Below are positions 7,207 to 15,532 of a stretch of 64,000 nucleotides of DNA, piece after piece; position 1 is the stretch's first letter, and each line of letters starts with the position of its first letter. Position numbers and translations under genes: made by a program. The stretch comes from Acrocarpospora corrugata (GTDB lineage Bacteria > Actinomycetota > Actinomycetes > Streptosporangiales > Streptosporangiaceae), in NCBI RefSeq assembly GCF_009687845.1, contig NZ_BLAD01000064.1, forward strand, positions 1-64,000. The letters are read 5' to 3'. Under the pieces are notes generated by a model. It saw only the letters and a list, made by a program, of their open reading frames with translations, ran no database searches and was not told where the DNA came from.

Positions 7207-9682
7207 GGGGTCCCGGACGCGAAGCCGTCTGGCGGTGCGGTACTTCGACGACCGTGTGCTGCTCACCGATTCTTCGGCGTGGGCCTACTTCCGGCTGCCG
7301 ACGGTCAGCTACGAGTTCATCACGCCCGAGGAGCGCGAGTCGCTCGCCACCAACGTGACGATCGCGCTGGCCACCATCCGGATGCCGGACGCCGAGGTGC
7401 ACCTGCGGGTGGCGCACCGGACCTACCCGGCCGCCGAATGGGCGATGGCGCTCAACGCGACCTCGGACGAGGGTCCTGGCTGGCGCGACTACCTGGAGGA
7501 GATGTACCGGCACGTCTGGGCGAAGGACTTCTGGTCCAAGGAGGTCTACCTGGGGGTGCGGCTCGGGCCGCGCGGCGCGCAGCTCGGCAACGGCGTGCTG
7601 GCCCAGCTGTTCGGCTTCTACCAGCGTTCGGAGAAGACGCTCGGGCTGGACGACGACCACGTGCCCGAGCGTGAGGTGACCAAATGGACCGAGTCGGCCG
7701 AACGGCTCGGCCGCGCGCTGGCCTCCAGCGCGCTGTATGCCCGGCACGCCACCTCGGTCGAGATCGCCTGGCTGTTCCAGCACGCCGCCTCCGGCGCGCT
7801 CGGCGACCCGCCGCCGTCGGCCAGCCCGCGCAGAAGGTGGGGCCAGGGCGAGATCGAGTCCCTGGTCGAGGGCCAGATCCACAACGGCAGGTCGCTGCTG
7901 CGGATCGAGCAGCCGACCGGCGACTCCTTCACCGCGCACCTGTCCTTCGCCCGCTTCCCCGACCTGATGCCGTTCCCCGACGGCGAGCCGTGGATGCACT
8001 TCGGCGACCAGTTGCCGTTCCCGGTGGAGATCTCCAGCCGGATGCGGCTGATCTCGCCGGTCCGGGCCAGCAAGGACGTCGCCCGCAAGCTGGCGCACGC
8101 CCGCGACATGGACATCCACATCAGGGAGGCGGGCGCGGAGGCACCGCTGGCGCTGGCCGAGCAGATCGACGCCGCCCGGATGCTGGAGCACGGCATCACC
8201 AAGGAGCGCCTGCCGTTCGTGTACGGCTGGCACCGGATGAGCGTCAGCGCCCCCACCGAGGAGATGTGCGTGCAGCGCGTCGAGGCGGTCGTGGAGCACT
8301 ACCGCGACCTGGGCATCGACGTGGTCAACTCGACCGGCGACCAGTTCTCGCTGTTCTGCGAGGCGCTGCCGGGGGAGAAGGTCCGGGTCAACGCGTACGC
8401 GCAGCGGCAGCCGCTGCGGACGATCGCGGGCGGGATGGCGCACGCGACCGTGGACCTGGGGGACCGCAGGGACGACGGCAACGCCGGCTGGCTCGGGCCG
8501 TACATCGGGGAGACGCTGGGGCGGGCGCGCAGCATCGTGCACTTCGACCCGCTGGTGGCGGCGACCAGGAACCGGCCGACGGCGATCGCGATCACCGGCG
8601 AGCCGGGCGGCGGCAAGACCACGCTGGCGCTGCTGCTGATCTACCAGATGGCGTTGCGCGGGGTCACGGTGGCTGTGATCGACCCGAAGGGAGACGCGTC
8701 GTCGCTGGTGGAGCTGCTGCACCAGCGCGGGCGGCGGGCCAGGACGATCCCGCTCATGTCGGCCGCGCCGGGCCTGCTGGACCCGTTCTCGTTCGGCGAC
8801 GACATCGCGGCCAAGAAGACGATGGCCACCGAGACGCTGCGGCTGCTGCTGCCGCGCATGTCGGAGGAGCGCGAGTCGGCCATGATCCAGGCGGTCGCGG
8901 CGGTCGCCAACCAGCCGGATCCTTCGCTCGGCAAGGTGGTCGACCACCTGGAGCGGACCGAGGACGCGGCCTCCAAGAACCTGGGCGCGGTGCTGCGCTC
9001 GATGTCGGACATGCGGCTGGCCCGGCTCTGCTTCGACCGCTCCGGCGGCGAGCAGATCGACACCGAGGGCTGGACCACCGTGTTCACCCTCGGCGGCCTG
9101 ACCCTGCCGGACGTGGCCACCGGCCGCGACGACTACTCCTACGAGCAGCGGCTGTCGGTGGCGCTGCTCTATCTGGTCTCCCAGTTCGCCCGGCGGCTCA
9201 TGAACGGGCTGGACCGGCGGACCCCCAAAGTGATCTTCCTGGACGAGGCGTGGGCGATCACGTCCACGCCGGAGGGCGCCAAGCTGGTGCCCGAGGTGTC
9301 GAGGATGGGGCGGTCCCGTAACACCGCGCTCGTCCTGGTCTCGCAGAACGCGGGCGACCTGCTGAACGAGCAGGTCACCAACTGCCTGTCCTCGGTGTTC
9401 GCGTTCCGCTCGACCGAGCGGGTCGAGGTCGAGCACGTGCTGGAGTTGCTGGGTGTGGATCCGTCCGAGGAGCACAAGGCCGTGCTGCGGTCCCTCGGCA
9501 ACGGCGAGTGCATCTTCCGTGATCTGGACGGCCGGGCCGGCCGGATCGGGGTGGACCTAATCTCGCCTGAGCTGCTGCGCTGGCTCGATACGAATCCGAC
9601 GCACGACAAACCCGGTGAGAACATGCATGATCTTCAAGGGGGATCCAGCAGGTCGGGGGTCGCGCAGGAGGTGCGGTCGTGA
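7199..9682 (+). CDS. VirB4/TcpF-type T4SS ATPase
   Basis: This 827-residue protein is the motor ATPase of the secretion operon. The N-terminal ~430 residues are the variable VirB4 region. The ATPase core has Walker A GEPGGGKTT near 467-475 and Walker B VIFLDEAWAI near 677-686, followed by the SQN arginine-finger/sensor region typical of VirB4/TraC. The length is normal for Gram-positive VirB4 proteins (~800). The start is a TTG at 7199, inside the end of the preceding gene and preceded by AGAGGGGAG; the overlaps on both sides indicate translational coupling. In T4SS the protein docks at the inner face of the membrane and drives channel assembly and substrate transfer. Family assignment is strong. 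Confidence 0.9.
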   Translation: MARGSRTRSRLAVRYFDDRVLLTDSSAWAYFRLPTVSYEFITPEERESLATNVTIALATIRMPDAEVHLRVAHRTYPAAEWAMALNATSDEGPGWRDYLEEMYRHVWAKDFWSKEVYLGVRLGPRGAQLGNGVLAQLFGFYQRSEKTLGLDDDHVPEREVTKWTESAERLGRALASSALYARHATSVEIAWLFQHAASGALGDPPPSASPRRRWGQGEIESLVEGQIHNGRSLLRIEQPTGDSFTAHLSFARFPDLMPFPDGEPWMHFGDQLPFPVEISSRMRLISPVRASKDVARKLAHARDMDIHIREAGAEAPLALAEQIDAARMLEHGITKERLPFVYGWHRMSVSAPTEEMCVQRVEAVVEHYRDLGIDVVNSTGDQFSLFCEALPGEKVRVNAYAQRQPLRTIAGGMAHATVDLGDRRDDGNAGWLGPYIGETLGRARSIVHFDPLVAATRNRPTAIAITGEPGGGKTTLALLLIYQMALRGVTVAVIDPKGDASSLVELLHQRGRRARTIPLMSAAPGLLDPFSFGDDIAAKKTMATETLRLLLPRMSEERESAMIQAVAAVANQPDPSLGKVVDHLERTEDAASKNLGAVLRSMSDMRLARLCFDRSGGEQIDTEGWTTVFTLGGLTLPDVATGRDDYSYEQRLSVALLYLVSQFARRLMNGLDRRTPKVIFLDEAWAITSTPEGAKLVPEVSRMGRSRNTALVLVSQNAGDLLNEQVTNCLSSVFAFRSTERVEVEHVLELLGVDPSEEHKAVLRSLGNGECIFRDLDGRAGRIGVDLISPELLRWLDTNPTHDKPGENMHDLQGGSSRSGVAQEVRS

Positions 9683-11988
9683 AGTTTGTCCGCCGGTTAG
9701 CGCTGGTGCTGGTGGCTCTGGTCACCGTTCTCAGTCTTCCGTTGGTCTTCGGAGCATCCAATACGGCCAGCGCCGACGGGATCTGTGACCTGTCCTCGTC
9801 GCTGGCCCCGGAGATGGTCGGCGGCGGCGTCGACGGGTTGGTCAAACCGCCCCCGCCGGACGTCGGCGACACCGGCGCGGCGGCCGGCGCGGGCGTCGGC
9901 GCGGGCACCCCGGTCGAGGTCGCCCCCGACCAGGAACTCACCAACTACGCCAGGTACGGCATGGCCGGCCAGTTCTGGCACACCTACGGCCTCGGCTGCT
10001 CCGACGTGGCCGCGGTCCTCGGCAACGCCTGGGCCAGCACGATCTTCTCCTGGGCCAAGGCGGTGGACCGGCTCACCATCACCACCTACGAGGCGGCCGC
10101 CACCGAGGGCCCGCTGCTGCCGATCAAGAACGTGGTCGACGACATGGTCGTCAACCTCGCCGACGCGATGTACTGGCCGTTCCTCCGGCCGATAGTGATC
10201 ATCGCCGCGATCTGGCTGGCCTGGTACGGCCTGCTGCGCAAACGCGCCACCACCACCACCGAGGGCGTCATCTGGATGGTCCTGGCGGTCACCGTGGCCA
10301 CCTGGTTCTTCAGCCGCCCGCAGGACCTGACCGGCGTCGGCAAGACCATCACCGACAAGACCGGCGAGATCGTCAACTCGGCCTTCTCCGGCCTGCCCGG
10401 CGCGGGCGGCGCGTCCTGCCTGCCACCGAAGGGCACCGAGGGCGCCCGCCCGACCACCGGCGGGTACGGCCAGCCCGGCACCCCCGGCGTGACCCAGAAC
10501 GCCGACGCGCTCTGGTCGACCCTGGTCTGCAAGCCATGGCTGATGGGCGAGTTCGGGACCGCCGACCCGAACGCCCCGATCGTGGCCACCTTCGCGCCGA
10601 AGCTGCTCGACATCCAGGCCATCGACGCGGCCGAGCAGCAGGGCCAGCAGGCCCCCGGCAGCGAGGTCCACCAGAAGCGGTTCGAAGAGGAGATCGCCAA
10701 GCCGCTGGAGGGCACCCCGGCCTTCTTCCTGTTCCAGGGCAAGGACTGGACCAGCCGCCTGGGGGTGGCGATCGGCGCGTTCATCGCCGCCATGGTGGCC
10801 GGAGTGCTGATCTTCCTGGTCTCGGTCTCGCTGCTGGTCCTCAAGATCGGCTTCCTGCTGCTGCTCATCCTCGGCCCGGTCTTCCTGCTCATCGGCGTGC
10901 ATCCGGGGGCCGGCCGGATCATCGCGATGCGCTGGGTGGAGATGCTGGTCGGCACCCTGCTCAGGCAGGCGGTGCTGGCCCTCGTGCTGGGCGTCCTGGT
11001 GTACGGCTACGCGCTGATCATCTCGACGCCGCTGCCGTGGGGCATGCAGATCATGTTCATGGCGCTGCTGACGCTGGCGGTGTTCTTCTACCGGCGTCCG
11101 TTCCAGCATCTGTTCTCCACCATGAGCGGGCACACGCTCACCACCCGGATGCTCGGCGAGGCGGCCAGTTCGTCGGTGCTCGAGCGCTCCCGCGGGGTGC
11201 TGCCGCCGGTGGCCTCGGCCCGGCTGGGCCGCTGGGGGCTGCGCAAGGCGGAGCCCGTCATCGGGGCCGCCTCCATGGCGGCCGGGGCCGGCGCGGCGGG
11301 CGCCGCCGCGTCGGGGGTGGCGCAGGGCCGGGTGCGCGGCGAGGAGAAGGTCGGCGGCGTCGGAGTCCGGGCGACCGGGCAGCCCGCGCCGCTGGAAACC
11401 GACCCACGCAAGAAGGCGGGGGCGCCCTCGCCTCGGCCGGGTTCCGCGCCTCCGCTCAATCTGCGCCCGCCGGCCGGGGGGCGTCCGCCGGTCACCGGCC
11501 CGCGCCGGTCGGGTGGACCGGTTCCGTCCGCGTCGGGCAGCGCTCCGAGTTCGTCCTCCGGCGGTTCGTCGTCGGGCGGCTGGTTCGGCGGCCGTTCCGG
11601 CGGTTGGGCGTCCCGGCCATCGGCTGCTTCCCGGGGCACTTCCCGCTCGGGCGGTCTGTTCGGTTCGGGCGGTTCGTCCCGTGGCTCGTCGGGTGGTTCG
11701 TCTCGTGGTTCCTCCTCGCGTGGATCCGGTGGCGGCTTCTTCGGCGGTGGCGGGGGTCTGTTCGGTGGTGGCGGTGGACGGCGGGAGAGTCCGCGGCCGG
11801 AGCGCCGCGCCGAGCCCAGCCGGTCGCCGCGCGCTGAGACGCCCAGGTCGCAGCCGCCGCGCGCCGAGTCCCCCAGGCAATCACGCTCGGACGCGCCGCC
11901 GCTGTGGCTGCCGAGCCGGGCCAAGAGCGCACGCGGCGGCGAGAACGCGCCGTTCTGGTTGAGGCCCCCCGACCGCGACAAGGATTGA
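9679..11988 (+). CDS. VirB6/TcpH-like polytopic T4SS protein with low-complexity tail
   Basis: A GTG at 9679 overlaps the VirB4 stop and follows GGAGG. The 769-residue product has a signal-peptide-like first helix (VRRLALVLVALVTVLSLPLV), a hydrophilic region, helices near 175-215, a long extracellular loop, then a cluster of four or five helices around 360-480. This is the layout of VirB6/TrbL-like channel proteins. From about residue 540 the sequence becomes low complexity: Ala/Gly, then Pro/Arg, then a Gly/Ser/Arg tract with SRGSS-type runs, ending in Arg/Ser/Pro. Position directly after VirB4 is the same as Orf16-Orf15 in Tn916. The tail length is unusual; its role is unknown. Confidence 0.78.
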   Translation: MKFVRRLALVLVALVTVLSLPLVFGASNTASADGICDLSSSLAPEMVGGGVDGLVKPPPPDVGDTGAAAGAGVGAGTPVEVAPDQELTNYARYGMAGQFWHTYGLGCSDVAAVLGNAWASTIFSWAKAVDRLTITTYEAAATEGPLLPIKNVVDDMVVNLADAMYWPFLRPIVIIAAIWLAWYGLLRKRATTTTEGVIWMVLAVTVATWFFSRPQDLTGVGKTITDKTGEIVNSAFSGLPGAGGASCLPPKGTEGARPTTGGYGQPGTPGVTQNADALWSTLVCKPWLMGEFGTADPNAPIVATFAPKLLDIQAIDAAEQQGQQAPGSEVHQKRFEEEIAKPLEGTPAFFLFQGKDWTSRLGVAIGAFIAAMVAGVLIFLVSVSLLVLKIGFLLLLILGPVFLLIGVHPGAGRIIAMRWVEMLVGTLLRQAVLALVLGVLVYGYALIISTPLPWGMQIMFMALLTLAVFFYRRPFQHLFSTMSGHTLTTRMLGEAASSSVLERSRGVLPPVASARLGRWGLRKAEPVIGAASMAAGAGAAGAAASGVAQGRVRGEEKVGGVGVRATGQPAPLETDPRKKAGAPSPRPGSAPPLNLRPPAGGRPPVTGPRRSGGPVPSASGSAPSSSSGGSSSGGWFGGRSGGWASRPSAASRGTSRSGGLFGSGGSSRGSSGGSSRGSSSRGSGGGFFGGGGGLFGGGGGRRESPRPERRAEPSRSPRAETPRSQPPRAESPRQSRSDAPPLWLPSRAKSARGGENAPFWLRPPDRDKD

Positions 11989-11990
11989 TC

Positions 11991-12626
11991 ATGGAGGGAA
12001 CGGACGGCCGGAGGCGACTCGTCTTCGTGGCCGTGGTCGTCGTGCTCGCCGCCATCGGCATCTATCTGACGATGCTCGGCGGCGGGGACGGCGAGAGCAC
12101 CCCGGAGGCGGCCGCCACCCGCCGGAACGCGCCGGCGTCCACGGTCGTCCCGGTGCTGCCGAGCCAGGTGGCCAGCACGCCGTCGGGCGAGTTCGACGTG
12201 TACGCGTACCTGCCGCTCGGCCGGGACGAACTGGCCGCCGCCGCCGATCTGGCCCGGCGGTTCGTCGGCGCGTACGGCACCTACACCTACGCCGACCCGG
12301 TGGCCCGGGTGGACCGGGTGCGGCGGTTCGCGACCGCCGAGTTCGGCGACGAGCTGACCAGGAGCCTGACCGCGCCCGCGCTGACCCAGCACGACAGCAC
12401 CGAGCAGACCGTCTCGGACGGTTCGGCCAAGGTGACCTCGATCCGGGACATGACCGTGGGCTCGGTGGTCTTCGTGGTCGACTCCATCCAGCGGATCACC
12501 AGCACGGCCGGCGAGCGCGACCAGACCGACTCCTACGCCGTGACGGTGATGAAACTGGGCAGTGACTGGCGGGTGTACGACATGCAGCCCGCCGACGCCG
12601 GCCAGGACGGGGACACCTCCCCGTGA
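11991..12626 (+). CDS. Bitopic NTF2-like (VirB8/TcpC-like) T4SS accessory protein
   Basis: From ATG 11991 the product is 211 residues: a short basic head, one membrane helix (LVFVAVVVVLAAIGIYLTML), a Ser/Thr/Pro linker and a ~130-residue extracytoplasmic domain. That domain has alternating helix and strands (ARRFVGAYGTYTY, then strands ending DWRVYDMQP) resembling an NTF2-like fold. It would be a second, single-module VirB8-like subunit next to the two-module TcpC-like protein of the same operon. The ribosome site is weak, and the two-base gap from the upstream stop suggests coupling to the VirB6-like gene. The fold call is visual, hence the moderate confidence. Confidence 0.65.
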   Translation: MEGTDGRRRLVFVAVVVVLAAIGIYLTMLGGGDGESTPEAAATRRNAPASTVVPVLPSQVASTPSGEFDVYAYLPLGRDELAAAADLARRFVGAYGTYTYADPVARVDRVRRFATAEFGDELTRSLTAPALTQHDSTEQTVSDGSAKVTSIRDMTVGSVVFVVDSIQRITSTAGERDQTDSYAVTVMKLGSDWRVYDMQPADAGQDGDTSP

Positions 12627-13795
12627 ACGCGGCGACCCCCCAGGCCAAGAGCCGGCTCTCCTGGAAATGGGTGGCCGCGCTCCTCGCCGTGGCCCTGCCG
12701 ATGACCCTGTTCGGGTCGATCGTGCTGATGACGCCGTTACCTGGCGCGCTGTTCGGCGGGGGCGGGGCCGACTGCGCGGTCGACGTCGGCGACCTGTCCG
12801 CGACGGCGAAGGAGGACATCCCGCCGGAGTACCTGGCCCTCTACAAGAAGCACGGCCAGGCCATCGGGGTCCAGTGGAACGTGCTGGCGGCGGTCGGCAA
12901 GCGGGAGACCGACCACGGGCGCTCCGACCTGCCAGGGGTCAAGACGGGCACCAACGAGGCGGGCGCGGCCGGGCCGATGCAGTTCCTGATCAGCACCTGG
13001 GGCGGCAGGGCGCAGATCCCGATCCCGTCGGAGTTCAACGGCTACGCCTCCGACGGCGACGACGACGGCATCGCCGACGTGTACAACCCGGCGGACGCCA
13101 TCCTGGGCGCGGCCAAGATGCTCAAACGCAACGGCGCCCCCGACGACCTGCGCAAGGCCATCTTCGTCTACAACCGGGCGACCTGGTACGTGGACCAGGT
13201 CCTGGAGATCGCCGCCCGGTACGCCGCCTCCGGCCAGGTCGGCGTGCCGCCGGAGAACAACCCGGACTGCGACTTCACAGTGGCGGCGCCCAGCGAGATC
13301 GTGGCCAAGATCCTGGACTACGCGCTGGAGCAGCGCGGCAAGCCGTACCGGTGGGGTGGGACCGGGCCGGACGCGTACGACTGCTCGGGGATCATCTACA
13401 TGGCCTACCGGAACGCGGGGCTGTCGATTCCGCGGACGACGTTCGGGCAGTGGCCGTTCGGGGAGAAGATCGAACCGGGTGACGAGCAGGCCGGGGATCT
13501 GGTGTTCTTCAACTCGGGGCCGGGGACGTCCGCCACCAATCCCGGGCATGTCGGAATGATCGTCTCGCCGGGGAAGATGATCGAGGCGCGGTGCACGCTG
13601 TGCGGACCCATCAAGGTCACGACATATCAGGATCGGATTGGGATCGTCGGATATACCCGGCCGTTGCAGAACCCGGACGTGCTTGAGCAGCTGAAACGGC
13701 TGCCGCTGGCGGCGGGGCCACCGGATGTTGGCGGGACGGTAAGCGCGAGTCAATCGCGTTGGTCCGGTCTGGCGAGGCGTCCGGGCGTACCCTAG
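12623..13795 (+). CDS. Bifunctional peptidoglycan hydrolase of the T4SS (SLT + NlpC/P60; TcpG/VirB1-like)
   Basis: The 390-residue protein has an N-terminal membrane anchor (about 15-38), a lytic transglycosylase-like domain at ~65-205 with the putative catalytic Glu95 in GKRETDHG, and an NlpC/P60 cysteine peptidase domain at ~225-350. The latter has Cys254 in AYDCSG and His309 in NPGHVGM. This two-enzyme layout is that of TcpG/Tn916 Orf14, which opens the cell wall for the conjugation channel. The start GTG 12623 overlaps the preceding stop (GTGA). It ends the secretion operon: the next gene (Nudix) follows after 6 bp but is functionally unrelated. Confidence 0.9.
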   Translation: MNAATPQAKSRLSWKWVAALLAVALPMTLFGSIVLMTPLPGALFGGGGADCAVDVGDLSATAKEDIPPEYLALYKKHGQAIGVQWNVLAAVGKRETDHGRSDLPGVKTGTNEAGAAGPMQFLISTWGGRAQIPIPSEFNGYASDGDDDGIADVYNPADAILGAAKMLKRNGAPDDLRKAIFVYNRATWYVDQVLEIAARYAASGQVGVPPENNPDCDFTVAAPSEIVAKILDYALEQRGKPYRWGGTGPDAYDCSGIIYMAYRNAGLSIPRTTFGQWPFGEKIEPGDEQAGDLVFFNSGPGTSATNPGHVGMIVSPGKMIEARCTLCGPIKVTTYQDRIGIVGYTRPLQNPDVLEQLKRLPLAAGPPDVGGTVSASQSRWSGLARRPGVP

Positions 13796-13801
13796 GCAGG
13801 C

Positions 13802-14209
13802 ATGGAGAAGATCGTTGTCGGTGCTGCGATCGTCGAGGGCGGGCGGCTGCTGGCCGCCCAGCGGGCCGAGCCGCCGGAGCTGATGGGCGGGTGGGAGCTT
13901 CCGGGCGGAAAGGTCGATCCGGGGGAGAACGAGCACGACGCCCTGGTCCGGGAGTGCGACGAGGAACTCGGCGTCAAGATCACGGTGGGGCGGCGGGTCG
14001 GTGGGGACTGGCCGCTGAGCGGGGGATACGTGCTGCGGGTCTGGCTGGCCGTGCTCGCGGCGGGGGTCCCGGAGGCGCGCGAGCATCTCGCGTTGCGGTG
14101 GCTGGAGCCGGGGGACTTCTACTCGGTGGCCTGGCTGCCCGCGGATCTGCCGATAGTTAAGGCGGTCCAAGATCTGCTCAAGGAGGGGTTGAGCTCCGAC
14201 CTGGTGTGA
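13802..14209 (+). CDS. Nudix hydrolase (MutT/CTP-pyrophosphohydrolase-like)
   Basis: A compact 135-residue Nudix protein. The Nudix box G-x5-E-x7-R-E-x2-x-E-E-x-G is complete: it begins at GGKVDPGE and ends RECDEELGV, about residues 37-61. The start IVVGAAIVEGGRLLAAQR and the ELPGGKV segment resemble the actinobacterial MutT-like 8-oxo-dGTP/CTP pyrophosphohydrolases. The role would be hydrolysis of oxidised or excess nucleoside triphosphates in the cytoplasm. It lies 6 bp after the secretion operon and may be co-transcribed with it by position only. The substrate cannot be read from the sequence. Confidence 0.9.
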   Translation: MEKIVVGAAIVEGGRLLAAQRAEPPELMGGWELPGGKVDPGENEHDALVRECDEELGVKITVGRRVGGDWPLSGGYVLRVWLAVLAAGVPEAREHLALRWLEPGDFYSVAWLPADLPIVKAVQDLLKEGLSSDLV

Positions 14210-14245
14210 CATAACGCTTACGAAGCGTACATCGGGGGAGTTCGC

Positions 14246-15442
14246 GTGACGAAGTGGCGGCGACGGGGATATGTCCTGTCGATGGTGGGGGCGGGGGTCG
14301 TCGTGGCCGGCGGCTGCGCGGTGGCCGCCATCGCCGATCAGGGGCCGGAACCTTCGCCGTCTCCGCTCCCCACCTGCGGTCCGCTGGTCGCCGGCATGCA
14401 CGCCTGGCCGTCGCCGACACCCACCCCCTGGGTGCCGATGCCACAGATCCCGCTGCCCGCCAGCCCGGCCCCGTTCAGATCGATGCTCCCGCCGAGCCCA
14501 GCCCCGGTCTGTACGCCTTCGCCGAGCGCCGGCCCGACCGTCGTACCGGCCGCCGAGCTCTCGATCGACCCCGCGGCCGACCCCGCGATCGGCTCCGCGC
14601 TCGACCCTGCCGACGTGCCCCCCGCCGACCCGACGCCCTGGCCAGAGCCCAGCCCGGCAATCGGTTTCCCGCCGAGCGCCGCACGCGCGCCGATGACGGG
14701 CTTCGAGGACTTCGACTCGGAAGTGTGGTCGCGGCGCTGGCCGCGCGAGGACCAGGGGTGGCCTTCGGCGCCACGCATGCCGCGCCCGGCGAGGCCCGAA
14801 CCGCGGCTGCCCAAACCTCAGGTCCGCGAGCCGAAGGCGCACGCCGCGCCTGGCCAGCACACGCCCGACCCGCAGCAAACACCTGATCTTCACCAAGTGC
14901 CAGACTTTGGGCAGCGGCCCGAGCTTCACCAAACGCCCGACCTTGGGCAGAGGCCCCAGCTTCAGCAAATGCCTGAACTTCGGGAAACGCCTGCTCCGCG
15001 GCCTACGTCCGCCGCGGTGCGGCTTGCTCCCGTGCCGGTGGTGCCGCCCGTCAGCGTGCCCGGCACGGTGCAGGACGCCGCGGGCGCCGTCGCCCAGGTG
15101 GTTCCGCCGCCGGCCGCGATCGAGCCCGCCCTGCCGCAGGCCGGGATCACGCCCACGCTGCCGCCGGTGGAGTTGCCCAGCCTGCCGGACGCGACCCCGC
15201 TGATCACTTCGGTGCCGCTTCCGGAGGACCTTCAGGTTCCCGCGGGCATCCCGCTCATCGCGCCGTCGCCGACCCCGTCCGGTGCTCCGCCGCTGCTCGG
15301 CCCGCCGAACATGAAGCTGACCCAGGCCCCCGACACCATCGAGGGCTTCCCGGTCGCCGCTGCGGGGGTGGCGGGTCTGCTCGCGCTGCTGGCCCTGCAG
15401 ATGCGGCTGACCCGTAAACCCCGCGAAAATGACCCCGAATGA
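14246..15442 (+). CDS. Proline-rich surface protein with C-terminal membrane anchor
   Basis: A GTG at 14246 after GGGGGAG starts a 398-residue protein with an N-terminal hydrophobic signal (GYVLSMVGAGVVVAGGCAVAAI). Most of the chain is Pro/Ala/Ser-rich. Residues ~205-255 contain repeating units of the type L-x-Q-x-PDLGQRP (for example HQTPDLGQRP), and the C-terminus has one transmembrane helix (VAAAGVAGLLALLAL) followed by a basic tail. Signal, extended stalk and anchor suggest a cell-wall-spanning surface protein. There is no LPXTG motif. I recognise no family. The next gene has the same general style, so the two may be functionally linked. Confidence 0.6.
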   Translation: MTKWRRRGYVLSMVGAGVVVAGGCAVAAIADQGPEPSPSPLPTCGPLVAGMHAWPSPTPTPWVPMPQIPLPASPAPFRSMLPPSPAPVCTPSPSAGPTVVPAAELSIDPAADPAIGSALDPADVPPADPTPWPEPSPAIGFPPSAARAPMTGFEDFDSEVWSRRWPREDQGWPSAPRMPRPARPEPRLPKPQVREPKAHAAPGQHTPDPQQTPDLHQVPDFGQRPELHQTPDLGQRPQLQQMPELRETPAPRPTSAAVRLAPVPVVPPVSVPGTVQDAAGAVAQVVPPPAAIEPALPQAGITPTLPPVELPSLPDATPLITSVPLPEDLQVPAGIPLIAPSPTPSGAPPLLGPPNMKLTQAPDTIEGFPVAAAGVAGLLALLALQMRLTRKPRENDPE

Positions 15443-15532
15443 GACTCCCTGGACGAAACATGCTTTGCCAGTCCTTTGCCCGACTAGTATTTCCTTGACC
15501 TAGAAAGTCGGGCGGCTACGGCGGAGGATGCG

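Noticed and set aside
6971-9475. Minus-strand frame of over 800 codons opposite VirB4
   Set aside because: Low-complexity Arg/Val/Gly/Leu composition, no motifs, and covers the strongly supported VirB4 gene on the other strand.
3850-13795. The T4SS locus as a complete integrative conjugative element
   Set aside because: No integrase, relaxase, coupling protein, replication gene or flanking direct repeats are visible; neighbours look like stable chromosomal genes.
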